Shown piece by piece: positions 1 to 7,506 of a stretch of DNA of 13,850 bases. Location: contig OMIJ01000186.1 in NCBI GenBank assembly GCA_900299065.1, positions 1-13,850 on the forward strand, in the 5' to 3' direction. The position numbers and the translations under genes are program-made. The notes below the pieces were generated by a model. It saw only the letters and a list, made by a program, of their open reading frames with translations. It was not told the DNA's origin and ran no database searches. Position 1 is the first letter of the stretch, and the number at the start of each line of letters is the position of its first letter. The DNA comes from Hyphomicrobiales bacterium (GTDB taxonomy: Bacteria > Pseudomonadota > Alphaproteobacteria > Rhizobiales > Beijerinckiaceae).

Positions 1-1052
1 AATTGGTCACGCTTCTGATCGGTCAGTTGGGATTTGATCGCTTCTCCCCCCGGCAGATAGGGCAGGGTGGACACCAGAGCGTCAAGCAGATCCTGATCAC
101 TGCTGGCGCGCATATATTGGCCGTTCATATTTTCAAGCTTGGCAAAATCAAATCTAGCAGCAGAGCGTCCGATTTGCGGGAGATCAAAAGCCTCGATCAT
201 CTCCTGCGTCGTGAAAAACTCCTTATCGCCCTGACTCCAGCCAAGCCTGACAAGATAATTGCGCAAGGCTTGGGGTAGATAACCAAGCGCCCGATAGGCA
301 TCGACCCCCAGAGCGCCATGGCGTTTGGACAGCTTGGCGCCATCGGGTCCATGGATCAGCGGAATATGCGACATGGAGGGTACTTCCCAGTCCATCGCCT
401 GATAAATATGGGTTTGGCGCGCTGCATTGGTGAGATGATCATCACCGCGGATAATATGGGTCACGCCCATATCATGATCATCCACCACCACCGCCAGCAT
501 GTAAGTGGGCGTGCCATCCGAGCGCAGCAATACCAGATCATCCAGATCCTTATTGGGGAAAACCACGCGGCCCTGGACGCGGTCTTCCACTATGGTCTCG
601 CCCTCCTGGGGCGCCTTGAGCCGCACAACGGGTTTGATGCCGGCGGGCGCCTCAGCCGGGTCGCGGTCGCGCCAGCGTCCGTCATAACGCGGCGGGCGCT
701 TTTCCGCGCGCGCTAATTCCCGCATCTCTTCCAGCTCTTGCGGGCTGGCATAGCAATAATAGGCACGCCCGCGCGCCAGCAATTCCCGCGCGACTTGCGC
801 ATGGCGAGCAGCCCGCGAGAATTGATAGACGACTTCGCCATCCCATTGCAGGCCCAGCCAGCTCAGTCCGTCGAGAATGGCAGCAATGGCCGCCTCGGTG
901 GAGCGCTCTCGGTCCGTATCTTCAATGCGCAGCAGCATTTTACCGCCAAAGCGGCGCGCATAGAGCCAGTTGAACAAAGCGGTGCGCGCTCCGCCAATAT
1001 GCAGAAAGCCAGTAGGAGAGGGAGCAAAGCGAGTAACAACAGGTCCAGTCAT
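1..1052 (-). CDS. gltX: Glutamyl-tRNA synthetase, C-terminus cut off by window edge
   Basis: Class I aminoacyl-tRNA synthetase that attaches glutamate to tRNA-Glu in the cytoplasm. The minus-strand frame reads MTGPVVTRFAPSPTGFLHIG at its start. The HIGH-type ATP motif is HIGG (residues 18-21), followed by GARTALFNW. RIEDTDRERS (42-51), the IIRGDDHLTNA tRNA/active-site segment (200-210) and the KMSKR-type loop KLSKR (240-244) are all present and in order. About 350 residues are visible without interruption. The family is usually 440-480 residues, so most of the anticodon-binding domain lies beyond the left edge. The ATG at 1052-1050 fits the normal GluRS N-terminus. No Shine-Dalgarno sequence precedes it; the upstream bases are pyrimidine-rich. 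Only one cysteine (C100) is seen where zinc-binding GluRS has a Cys cluster, so zinc binding is unlikely. Alphaproteobacteria often carry two gltX copies, and I cannot say which this is. It is divergent from comEC. Confidence 0.95.
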   Translation of the reverse strand, partial: MTGPVVTRFAPSPTGFLHIGGARTALFNWLYARRFGGKMLLRIEDTDRERSTEAAIAAILDGLSWLGLQWDGEVVYQFSRAARHAQVARELLARGRAYYCYASPQELEEMRELARAEKRPPRYDGRWRDRDPAEAPAGIKPVVRLKAPQEGETIVEDRVQGRVVFPNKDLDDLVLLRSDGTPTYMLAVVVDDHDMGVTHIIRGDDHLTNAARQTHIYQAMDWEVPSMSHIPLIHGPDGAKLSKRHGALGVDAYRALGYLPQALRNYLVRLGWSQGDKEFFTTQEMIEAFDLPQIGRSAARFDFAKLENMNGQYMRASSDQDLLDALVSTLPYLPGGEAIKSQLTDQKRDQ

Positions 1053-1343
1053 GAAGGAGGATCTCGAAAGGTTAGATTGGCCCGGCTGCGGCGCGCGGAG
1101 GAATGTTCATTTGCCCCCTTAACGCGCAACTACTATGGTGTAGCATGTTGGCCAAGGGATCCGTGGGCGTTATCACGCTCGTGGGCCCAACGAAAGTCTT
1201 TCCGCACGCCAAAAGCTTTTTAGATCACAAAGTTTTCAGTTTTTCGTTCTCAGCCTGATCAAACTCTCCTGGATGAGGCCAAACCATTCTGCAGGACTGC
1301 TTGTCAGAGCAATTTGTACTTTAAGCCAATTTATGGGGCGACC
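1053..1343. other. Divergent gltX/comEC intergenic region, no clear gene
   Basis: This 291-bp spacer must hold the promoters of both gltX (leftward) and comEC (rightward). I see no convincing -35/-10 pair, no RNA gene and no GTTC-N7-GTTC LexA box in it. It contains the palindromes TTGGCCAA (near 1149) and AAAAGCTTTT (near 1213), both of kinds common by chance. The open frame across it in the plus direction is the antisense continuation of gltX and is not credible as a gene. Confidence 0.5.
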
Positions 1344-3776
1344 ATGTCATTTGGGGATGCCTTTGCCAAAGCGCATAGCCCATCAGCCACCAGCCCGGCG
1401 CTGGGACGTGGCACGATCGTGGATCAGGATCAGATCTGGACCTCCGGTCTTGGTTCGGGCTTGCGCTGGCTGTCGGTTTTTCAAATCTGGCAACGCGATT
1501 TTGGATTTTGGCAGGCTCTGAGCCGTCTCTGTCATCTGGCTTGGCAGGCCGAGATAGCCGCTCATCGCCTGTTCCTCTGGCTGCCGGTCTGTCAGGCGAT
1601 TGGCATTATACTTTATTTTTATGCCGATCAGGAGCCCGCTCTCTGGGCCGGGCTCAGTGCGGTGCTGGTCTTATCTCTGGCCTGTGTCATCACACATCGC
1701 CTGCACTGGCATGTGGCGAGCCGCTGTTTCATCGCATTAGGTTTCATCATGGCCGGGTTTACATTCACCGGCCTGCAAACATTTTTGATCTCAGCGCCGA
1801 TCGTCGAGCACACACTCATCGCACCTACGACAGCTTATATTGAGACTATTGATGATCATAAGGGTGGCTCGCGGCTGCTGCTGCGCGTGTTGGAGATCGA
1901 GGGCGTGTCAGCTCACTCCACGCCGGTTCGCGTGCGTGTGACCATGCGCACACGCAGTCCCTTTGTTTCAGGAACAACAATCAAGGCTCAATTGCGTCTC
2001 ATGCCGCCACCGGCCCCCTCGGAACCTGGCGGTTATAATTTCTCGCGTGATGCTTATTTTGATCAGATTGGCGCTGTTGGCTCAGTTATGGGCCGGCTCG
2101 AGCGCGCGCCAGATGCAATGCAAATCGCCTTACGTGCGAGATTGAATGCCATGGTTGATCGCGCGCGCAATCAATTGACCGATCGCATCATTGCCCGTGT
2201 TGGCCAAAGCACGGGCCCGGTGACAGCTGCATTGGTAACAGGCAAACGCGGCCAGATTTCCGAGGCCATTAATGAGGATCTGCGCAATGCAGGCATTTAT
2301 CATGTGGTGTCCATTTCAGGCCTGCATATGGTGCTGGCGGCAGGTCTCTTCCTTTGGAGCTTGCGCGCCTTTCTGGCGCTCTTTCCAGCCATTGCGCTGC
2401 ATTATCCTATACGCAAATGGGCGGCGAGTTTCGCACTCTTTGGTGCATTGGCCTATGATATTTTTGCAGGATCGGAAGTCGCCACCGAGCGCTCTTTGGT
2501 GATGATTGCAGTGATCCTCATTGCCATCATCTTTGATCGGCCTGCTTTGTCCATGCGCAATCTGGCGATAGCCGCTCTGATCATTCTGTTGCGCGAACCA
2601 GCAAGCTTATTGGGGCCGAGCTTTCAAATGTCCTTTGCCGCCGTAGCGGCTATGATTGCGGTCTATGAGCGGCCTTTGGGCGGTTCCATCAAAGATCAGA
2701 TGGAGCGCAATGGCTGGCTGGATCAGGCGCTCAAGATAATATTGACCATGGTCGTGACAACCTTTGTTGCTTCACTGGCAACCGATCCTTTTTCGCTATT
2801 CCATTTCCATCGTCTCAACCCTTATGGCCTGTTTGGCAATGCGCTCACTTTGCCGATTGTTGAATTCATCATCATGCCCATGTCGCTGTTAGGTGTGATG
2901 GCCTGGCCCTTTGGTCTTGATCTGCCCTTTTGGTGGCTGGCGGGGCAGGGTGTTTGGGTGATGATGCAATCAGCGCATTATGTGTCCACTTTATCAGGTT
3001 CAGCCATTTATCTGCCTGCCTTTAGCGGCGCTGCGCTTTTATGTGTGAGTGCGTCTCTGGTCTGGCTCACTCTCTGGCAGAGTTGGATACGCTGGGGCGG
3101 GCTTATCTTTGCCTGCATCGGCATTGTGCTGGCTGTTCAGACACCGCGCCCTGATTTGCGCCTCGATGCGCACGGCCAAAGCCTGTCTTTGCGCTCTAGC
3201 AATGGGCTTTATGAAATTCTCAATCAGCAAGCCAATCCCTTTGGCGTATCGCAATGGCTGAGCGCGGATGGCGATGCCCGTTCGCCTTATGACCCCAATC
3301 TGATGGGTACTTCTCGCTGCGATCGCGCGGCCTGTGTTGCTGTGCTGGCCAGCGGCCATGTGCTCTCCTTTGTCAAAGAGGCCTCGGCTTTGCGAGAGGA
3401 TTGTCACCGCGCGGATATTATTGTGACGCCATTGCGTGTGGACACTCAATGTCAGGGGCCAGATCTGATATTGGATCGAAATTTCTTCGATCTTTATGGC
3501 GCAAGCCAGATCAGTTTTGGCACGGAGGGTGAGCCCATCCTAACAAGTGAAAGGGGGCCTATGACAGATCGCCCCTGGGCCTCGGCAAAACGAAAAATTT
3601 TGTCAAAGCGCGATCTACCTCAATCAAATCCGGCTGCAGCTCTGCAAGCCTCATCAAATCTATCCGCAACGCAAAGTTATCTCCCGATTGATCCGGAAGA
3701 TGTTGTTGAAGATGAGGGGATAGAAGAGCCGGAGCGTGATAGCGAGATTGGTTTTGATCTCTCCGGCCGCCGATGA
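1344..3776 (+). CDS. comEC: ComEC/Rec2-family DNA-uptake channel protein with variant C-terminal domain
   Basis: Inner-membrane protein of the ComEC/Rec2 family, whose known role is to pass single-stranded transforming DNA into the cytoplasm. With the ATG at 1344 it has 810 residues. The frame is also open from a TTG at 1314 (ten more residues), but the ATG sits behind a GGGGCG stretch and seems the better start. An N-terminal membrane segment is near 80-150. A soluble beta-rich OB-like (DUF4131) part spans about 160-255. The Competence domain starts near 295 and has the family signature around NAGIYHVVSISGLHM (315-329), followed by multiple hydrophobic helices to about 600. The soluble tail (about 602-745) has CDRAAC (659-664), C687 and C703, but no HxHxDH or DVGQGD-like metallo-beta-lactamase motif. 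The last 60 residues look disordered and end in an acidic patch (about 783-802). Its stop lies 4 bp from that of convergent lexA. Whether this strain is transformable cannot be told from one gene. Confidence 0.9.
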   Translation: MSFGDAFAKAHSPSATSPALGRGTIVDQDQIWTSGLGSGLRWLSVFQIWQRDFGFWQALSRLCHLAWQAEIAAHRLFLWLPVCQAIGIILYFYADQEPALWAGLSAVLVLSLACVITHRLHWHVASRCFIALGFIMAGFTFTGLQTFLISAPIVEHTLIAPTTAYIETIDDHKGGSRLLLRVLEIEGVSAHSTPVRVRVTMRTRSPFVSGTTIKAQLRLMPPPAPSEPGGYNFSRDAYFDQIGAVGSVMGRLERAPDAMQIALRARLNAMVDRARNQLTDRIIARVGQSTGPVTAALVTGKRGQISEAINEDLRNAGIYHVVSISGLHMVLAAGLFLWSLRAFLALFPAIALHYPIRKWAASFALFGALAYDIFAGSEVATERSLVMIAVILIAIIFDRPALSMRNLAIAALIILLREPASLLGPSFQMSFAAVAAMIAVYERPLGGSIKDQMERNGWLDQALKIILTMVVTTFVASLATDPFSLFHFHRLNPYGLFGNALTLPIVEFIIMPMSLLGVMAWPFGLDLPFWWLAGQGVWVMMQSAHYVSTLSGSAIYLPAFSGAALLCVSASLVWLTLWQSWIRWGGLIFACIGIVLAVQTPRPDLRLDAHGQSLSLRSSNGLYEILNQQANPFGVSQWLSADGDARSPYDPNLMGTSRCDRAACVAVLASGHVLSFVKEASALREDCHRADIIVTPLRVDTQCQGPDLILDRNFFDLYGASQISFGTEGEPILTSERGPMTDRPWASAKRKILSKRDLPQSNPAAALQASSNLSATQSYLPIDPEDVVEDEGIEEPERDSEIGFDLSGRR

Positions 3777-3780
3777 TCGA

Positions 3781-4494
3781 TTAATATTTGCGGATCAGGC
3801 TCACCAACTTACCCTGGATCCGTACGCGATCGGGCCCGAAGATACGTGTCTCATAGGCCGGATTAGCTGCTTCCAGAGCAATCGTGCCCCCACGTTTGCG
3901 AAGCCGCTTCAGCGTTGCTTCCTCATCATCAATGAGGGCCACAACAATATCGCCGGTCTCGGCAATATCCTGCTTGCGGATGATCACTGTATCCTGATCG
4001 AAAATGCCAGCATCAATCATGGAATCGCCACGTACTTCGAGCGCATAATGATCACCAAGGCCCATGAATTCAGGCGGCATGGCAATGCTGTGGCTGCGCG
4101 ATTGAATGGCGGAAATGGGCGTGCCCGCCGCTATGCGTCCCATGACGGGGATCAGCACGCTTTGGTTGTCATTGTCCTCTTGTGGCAGATTGGGGCTGGG
4201 GGCGCGCACGCGTCCCAAATTGCCCTCAATCACCGCCGGCGAGAAACGGCCTGTGCCGCGGCCAGGAGCGGGAGTTGAGGATTCCGGCAATTTCAACACT
4301 TCCAGCGCCCGGGCCCGATTAGGCAGACGACGAATGAAGCCGCGCTCTTCAAGTGCCATAATCAGCCGGTGAATGCCAGATTTGGAGCGCAGATCCAAAG
4401 CCTCCTTCATTTCATCAAAGGAGGGGGGCACGCCGGATTCTTTGAGGCGCTCATTGATGAAGCGCAATAATTCATTCTGTTTCTTGGTCAGCAT
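3781..4494 (-). CDS. lexA: LexA SOS repressor / self-cleaving S24 peptidase
   Basis: Transcriptional repressor of the SOS DNA-damage regulon. RecA bound to single-stranded DNA triggers its self-cleavage. It has 237 residues. The N-terminal winged helix-turn-helix covers about 1-65 (MLTKKQNELLRFI..., then SFDEMKEALDLRSKSGIHRL). A long Pro/Ser-rich linker runs from about 70 to 112. The S24 peptidase domain covers about 113-237. The cleavage bond is A123-G124 in GRIAAGTPI, the catalytic serine is S158 in GDSM, and the general-base lysine is K196 in EATLK. E. coli LexA is about 202 residues; the longer linker is usual in Alphaproteobacteria. The start follows a weak GGCGGATC ribosome-binding sequence. 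The gene is read leftward after tpiA, from its own promoter with an SOS operator, so it should be autoregulated. In many relatives I recall it lying beside moeA instead. Confidence 0.97.
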   Translation of the reverse strand: MLTKKQNELLRFINERLKESGVPPSFDEMKEALDLRSKSGIHRLIMALEERGFIRRLPNRARALEVLKLPESSTPAPGRGTGRFSPAVIEGNLGRVRAPSPNLPQEDNDNQSVLIPVMGRIAAGTPISAIQSRSHSIAMPPEFMGLGDHYALEVRGDSMIDAGIFDQDTVIIRKQDIAETGDIVVALIDDEEATLKRLRKRGGTIALEAANPAYETRIFGPDRVRIQGKLVSLIRKY

Positions 4495-4601
4495 CAGATC
4501 CGCCTGTACCCGATCATTTTAGTGGGGGAAGAAAGCTTTTCCGCGAATCGCTTTCATTCCGTGTCACTTTCAACTCTCGGCCGTCGAGATAAACAAAACA
4601 T

Positions 4602-4620
4602 GAACAGACACTATCTGTTC
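4602..4620. promoter_or_regulatory. Perfect inverted repeat overlapping the LexA box
   Basis: GAACAG, a 7-base spacer (ACACTAT), then CTGTTC. The right arm contains the GTTC at 4617-4620 that is also the first half of the direct-repeat SOS box, so three GTTC/GAAC half-sites lie in 30 bp. It covers the proposed -10 element of lexA. It may be an extra LexA half-site arrangement or a site for another dimeric regulator. Confidence 0.55.
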
Positions 4621-4636
4621 TTGCTTGGTTCTGCAA
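4608..4636 (-). promoter_or_regulatory. Putative sigma-70 promoter of lexA
   Basis: Read leftward, TTGCAG (4636-4631) serves as -35 and TAGTGT (4613-4608) as a weak -10, with a 17-base spacer that holds most of the SOS box. The -35 is a good match and the -10 is poor. The placement is supported mainly by the operator in between. Transcription would then start about 105-110 bp upstream of the lexA start codon, giving a long leader. Confidence 0.4.
4617..4631 (-). promoter_or_regulatory. LexA operator (SOS box) of lexA
   Basis: The plus strand reads GTTCTTGCTTGGTTC, a perfect match to the alphaproteobacterial LexA box GTTC-N7-GTTC (GAAC-N7-GAAC in the lexA reading direction). It lies about 123 bp upstream of the lexA start codon, inside the spacer of the proposed lexA promoter, where a bound repressor would block RNA polymerase. 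The match and position are read directly; LexA binding is inferred from the family. Confidence 0.85.
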
Positions 4637-4662
4637 GCGGATTATGCTTTGTGGTTAATCGA

Positions 4663-4678
4663 GCCCTGCAGGCAGGGC
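4663..4678 (-). terminator. Stem-loop just after the tpiA stop, possible terminator
   Basis: GCCCTG-CAGG-CAGGGC forms a perfect 6-bp GC-rich stem with a 4-base loop. It starts 6 bases beyond the tpiA stop codon (4687-4685) in the tpiA direction. No run of T follows, so it is not a standard intrinsic terminator; it may stabilise the 3' end or partly insulate lexA from tpiA transcription. Confidence 0.4.
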
Positions 4679-4684
4679 CGATTG

Positions 4685-5443
4685 TTAGCGATAAACCTCT
4701 ACTATCGCCATGAAATCGCTGGCCTTTAGGCTGGCCCCGCCGACCAATGCGCCATTCACATTGGGGACGTTCATCAGTTCAGCCGCATTTTGCGGCTTTA
4801 CCGAGCCGCCATAGAGAATGGCCATGTTATTGCCCTGACCCGGCGCGAGACGCTCACATTCCTGGCGGATAAAACCATGCATATCAGCTACATCCGCAGA
4901 TGTAGGGGTGAGCCCGGTGCCAATCGCCCAAACGGGCTCATAAGCAATCACCAAAGTGCTGGCCTTGGCTCCCATGGGCCAGGAATGGCGCAATTGCTCT
5001 CCCACAACATCTTTGGCCCGGCCGGATTGGCGCTCGTCCTGTGTCTCACCAACGCAGACAATCGCCACCAAACCAGCTGCCATAGCCGCTTCAGCCTTGG
5101 CCTTGACCATTTCGCTGGTCTCGCCATGGTCGCTGCGACGCTCAGAATGACCAACAATCACATGGCTTGCGCCAGCATCCTTGATCATCGGGGCAGAAAT
5201 ATCCCCCGTATGCGCCCCATGGGGCTGGGGATGACAATCCTGCGCACCAATAGCGATTCCTGAGCCTTGTAATTGACTGACAGCAGCAGGGATCCACAGG
5301 CTGGGCGGGCAAATCAACAGATCCGCTTTGCCCTGCAGGCCAGGATCATAGGCCTTTGCCATCGCCGTCAATTCTGTCAGCGCGGCCTTCAGACCATTCA
5401 TTTTCCAGTTACCGGCAACGAGGGGGCGGGGGCTATTGGCCAT
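4685..5443 (-). CDS. tpiA: Triosephosphate isomerase
   Basis: Interconverts dihydroxyacetone phosphate and glyceraldehyde 3-phosphate in glycolysis and gluconeogenesis; a cytoplasmic TIM-barrel homodimer. It has 252 residues, the usual family length. All catalytic residues are seen: N12 and K14 in GNWKMNG, the electrophile H99 in VGHSERR, and the base E169 in AYEPVWAIGTG, whose end forms the flexible loop 6. Phosphate-binding glycines are in YGGSV (211-215) and VGGAS (234-238). The start at 5443 follows AGGAAGA on the minus strand, a fair ribosome-binding site. It is divergent from ppiD across a 130-bp spacer and lies upstream of lexA in the same direction, separated by a 190-bp gap with a stem-loop and the SOS-controlled promoter, so the two are probably separate transcription units. 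Confidence 0.97.
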   Translation of the reverse strand: MANSPRPLVAGNWKMNGLKAALTELTAMAKAYDPGLQGKADLLICPPSLWIPAAVSQLQGSGIAIGAQDCHPQPHGAHTGDISAPMIKDAGASHVIVGHSERRSDHGETSEMVKAKAEAAMAAGLVAIVCVGETQDERQSGRAKDVVGEQLRHSWPMGAKASTLVIAYEPVWAIGTGLTPTSADVADMHGFIRQECERLAPGQGNNMAILYGGSVKPQNAAELMNVPNVNGALVGGASLKASDFMAIVEVYR

Positions 5444-5534
5444 GGAATCTTCCTAAATTACACTTGGAGTGCGGTTAGCAGACCCCAACGCCTATGCAAA
5501 GTCGGCTGATAGCGTTAATGACGCAGGCTGAAAG

Positions 5535-5553
5535 GACTGGCCGGGGGCCGGTC
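5535..5553 (+). repeat. GC-rich inverted repeat in the ppiD leader
   Basis: GACTGGCC-GGG-GGCCGGTC can fold into an 8-bp stem (one G-U pair in RNA) with a 3-base loop, ending 20 bp before the ppiD start codon and just upstream of its AGGGGA ribosome-binding site (5563-5568). A small GCGT-TAATG-ACGC repeat lies further upstream, and GTCGGCTG occurs at about 5503 and again at about 5551. No T-run follows, so a terminator is unlikely; an mRNA structure or a protein-binding site is possible. Confidence 0.4.
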
Positions 5554-5573
5554 GGCTGGATCAGGGGACTCAA

Positions 5574-7493
5574 ATGCTCGACGGGATGCGCAAGGCATCA
5601 CAGAATTGGATCGGTCGCTCCATTATGGCCGTGCTGATGGGCTTTATCATCCTCAGCTTTGCCATTTGGGGCATAGGCGACATTTTCCGCGGATTCACCT
5701 CATCCACTGTGGCAACGGTTGGCACACAAACCATTACAGCCGAACAAGTGCGCTTTGCCTATCAAACCCAGCTGCAACGTATGCAGCAACAATTTCGCCG
5801 CGCTATCACCAATGAGCAGGCGCGTGCTTTTGGACTTGATCGGCAGATTGTGACACGCCTTGTTGCCGAAGCCAGTCTTGATCAACGCGCCACTTCATTG
5901 GGTCTGGCCATGTCCACGGAGGATCTTGCCGATGCCGTGCGAAAAGATCCGGCTTTCGCAGGCCTAACAGGCAAATTCGATGTCTCGCGCTTCAATGAAG
6001 CATTGCGAGATGCAGGATTGAGCGAACAGGCCTTTATTCGTGAGCAACGCAAAGTCTATTTGCGGCGTCAGATTGCCGAGACATTGTCAGGTGGTATGAA
6101 GACACCCAAGGCGACTTTGGCCGCTGTGCATCGTTATCGCTTTGAGACCCGCGCAATTGATTATGTGGTGCTGCCCGATTCCGCCCTCGATGCCATTGCA
6201 CCTGCCGCGCAGGATGTTTTGCAGAAATTCTATGACGATCGCAAAACTGCTTTCCGCACAGCCGAATATCGTAAATTCGTCACCCTTGCGATCACACCTG
6301 AGGGCATTGCTGATCCCACCAAGATTTCTGATGATGATGCCAAGGCGCGTTATGAGCGCGTCAAGGGCGAGAAATTTGGCACAGCCGAAAAGCGACAGAT
6401 TCAGCAAATGGTCTTTGCTAATGAAGATGAGGCCAAAGCCGCCAGCCAGAAGATCAAGGATGGCGCGAGCTTTCAATCTATTGCACAGGAGCGCAAACTC
6501 TCCGATGCAGATGTGAATTTGGGCAATGTGACACGCGGTGAAATTGCCGATGCCTCTGTGGCGCAAGCTGCCTTTACGCTTGCTGCTGGCGCGGTCAGCG
6601 AGCCTGTCAAAGGGCAGTTTGGTTATGTGCTTGTGCGTGTTGAGGCTATTCAGCCTGAAAGCGTCAAAAACTTTGCAGATGTTGCGGGCCAGTTGAAAGC
6701 CGATCTGGCGCTTGAGCGGGCCAAGGGGCAGGTGCAGATCTTGCGAGACAAGATCGAGGATGAACGCACCTCTGGCAAGACATTGACGGAAGCCGCGCAA
6801 ATCGCTGGCATGCAAGTGCGCACGGTGGAGGGCATTACAGCGGCAGGCCTGGATAAGGCTGGCAATCTGATCACCGATCTGGCCGAGCGCGATGCTTTGC
6901 TAAAAGCTGTATTCGCTTCCGATGTCGGCGTAGATAATGACACGATCAATGGCAGCACAGGCGGTGTTGTCTGGTTTGAAGTGGCCGGAGTAGAGCCTGC
7001 ACGCCAATTGACCTTTGACGAGGCCAAAACCGAAGTTGAACGCAATTGGAAAGATGAAGAGATTGCCCGTCGCTTGAGCGAAAAGGCAGATGCTCTGGTT
7101 GAGAAAATCAAATCCGGCACTTCAATGGAAGACCTTGCCAAAGAGACCGGCCTCGAGCTCAAACATGCTGGCTCCGTGCAACGCATTGGTGGGGATGAAT
7201 TGCCGCAGGGTGTGATTGCGCGTGTTTTTGCTTTGCCTTCAGGCAGTGCCGGTTCAGCCTCTGGCGATGGCTTTACACGTGTCGTGTTCAAGATCACCGA
7301 TAGCCAAATCCCGCCGGTCGATTTTGATTCAGACACAATCAAGGGCGCAGCCGATCAAATTCTTGCAGCGATGAATGAAGATATATTGGCACAATATGTC
7401 ACCAAACTTCAGACTGATCAGGGTGTGCGGATCAATGATGCGGCTGTACAAGCCGCCATTGGTGGCAATACTGACCCCAATGGCCTCTTCTGA
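5574..7493 (+). CDS. ppiD: Membrane-anchored periplasmic SurA/PpiD-type peptidyl-prolyl isomerase
   Basis: Folding factor of the SurA_N/PpiD class, tethered to the inner membrane with its body in the periplasm, thought to help newly exported outer-membrane and periplasmic proteins fold. It has 639 residues. The short N-terminal tail MLDGMRKASQNW is followed by one hydrophobic segment (about 17-36, in SIMAVLMGFIILSFAIWGIG). The SurA_N-like chaperone part runs from about 45 to 175. A parvulin-like PPIase region lies at about 262-360, with the family-typical KRQIQQMVFANEDEA and the FGYVLVRVEAI end. The C-terminal half continues the chaperone body. The parvulin domain looks divergent, so isomerase activity is not certain and the protein may act mainly as a chaperone. 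The ATG at 5574 follows AGGGGA at 5-base spacing; an ATG at 5586 is the only close alternative. trpE begins 13 bp after its stop, so ppiD probably heads the trp/moa run. Confidence 0.9.
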   Translation: MLDGMRKASQNWIGRSIMAVLMGFIILSFAIWGIGDIFRGFTSSTVATVGTQTITAEQVRFAYQTQLQRMQQQFRRAITNEQARAFGLDRQIVTRLVAEASLDQRATSLGLAMSTEDLADAVRKDPAFAGLTGKFDVSRFNEALRDAGLSEQAFIREQRKVYLRRQIAETLSGGMKTPKATLAAVHRYRFETRAIDYVVLPDSALDAIAPAAQDVLQKFYDDRKTAFRTAEYRKFVTLAITPEGIADPTKISDDDAKARYERVKGEKFGTAEKRQIQQMVFANEDEAKAASQKIKDGASFQSIAQERKLSDADVNLGNVTRGEIADASVAQAAFTLAAGAVSEPVKGQFGYVLVRVEAIQPESVKNFADVAGQLKADLALERAKGQVQILRDKIEDERTSGKTLTEAAQIAGMQVRTVEGITAAGLDKAGNLITDLAERDALLKAVFASDVGVDNDTINGSTGGVVWFEVAGVEPARQLTFDEAKTEVERNWKDEEIARRLSEKADALVEKIKSGTSMEDLAKETGLELKHAGSVQRIGGDELPQGVIARVFALPSGSAGSASGDGFTRVVFKITDSQIPPVDFDSDTIKGAADQILAAMNEDILAQYVTKLQTDQGVRINDAAVQAAIGGNTDPNGLF

Positions 7494-7506
7494 GTGAAAG
7501 ACATTC

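Noticed and set aside
318..1223. Plus-strand open frames across 318-716 and 738-1223
   Set aside because: They lie antisense to gltX, whose minus-strand translation gives clear GluRS motifs; their proteins show no recognisable pattern.
1053..1343. LexA box or strong promoter between gltX and comEC
   Set aside because: A GTTC occurs near 1244 but no second GTTC follows at 7 bases; -35-like TTGTCA near 1301 has no acceptable -10.
4522..4713. Small plus-strand frame (63 residues) between lexA and tpiA
   Set aside because: It runs through the lexA promoter and SOS operator and into the end of tpiA, and no family motif was seen.
6087..6815. Minus-strand open frame inside ppiD (242 residues), and a similar one in moeA at 12083-12802
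   Set aside because: Both are opposite to well-supported genes, and no ribosome-binding site or family motif was seen.
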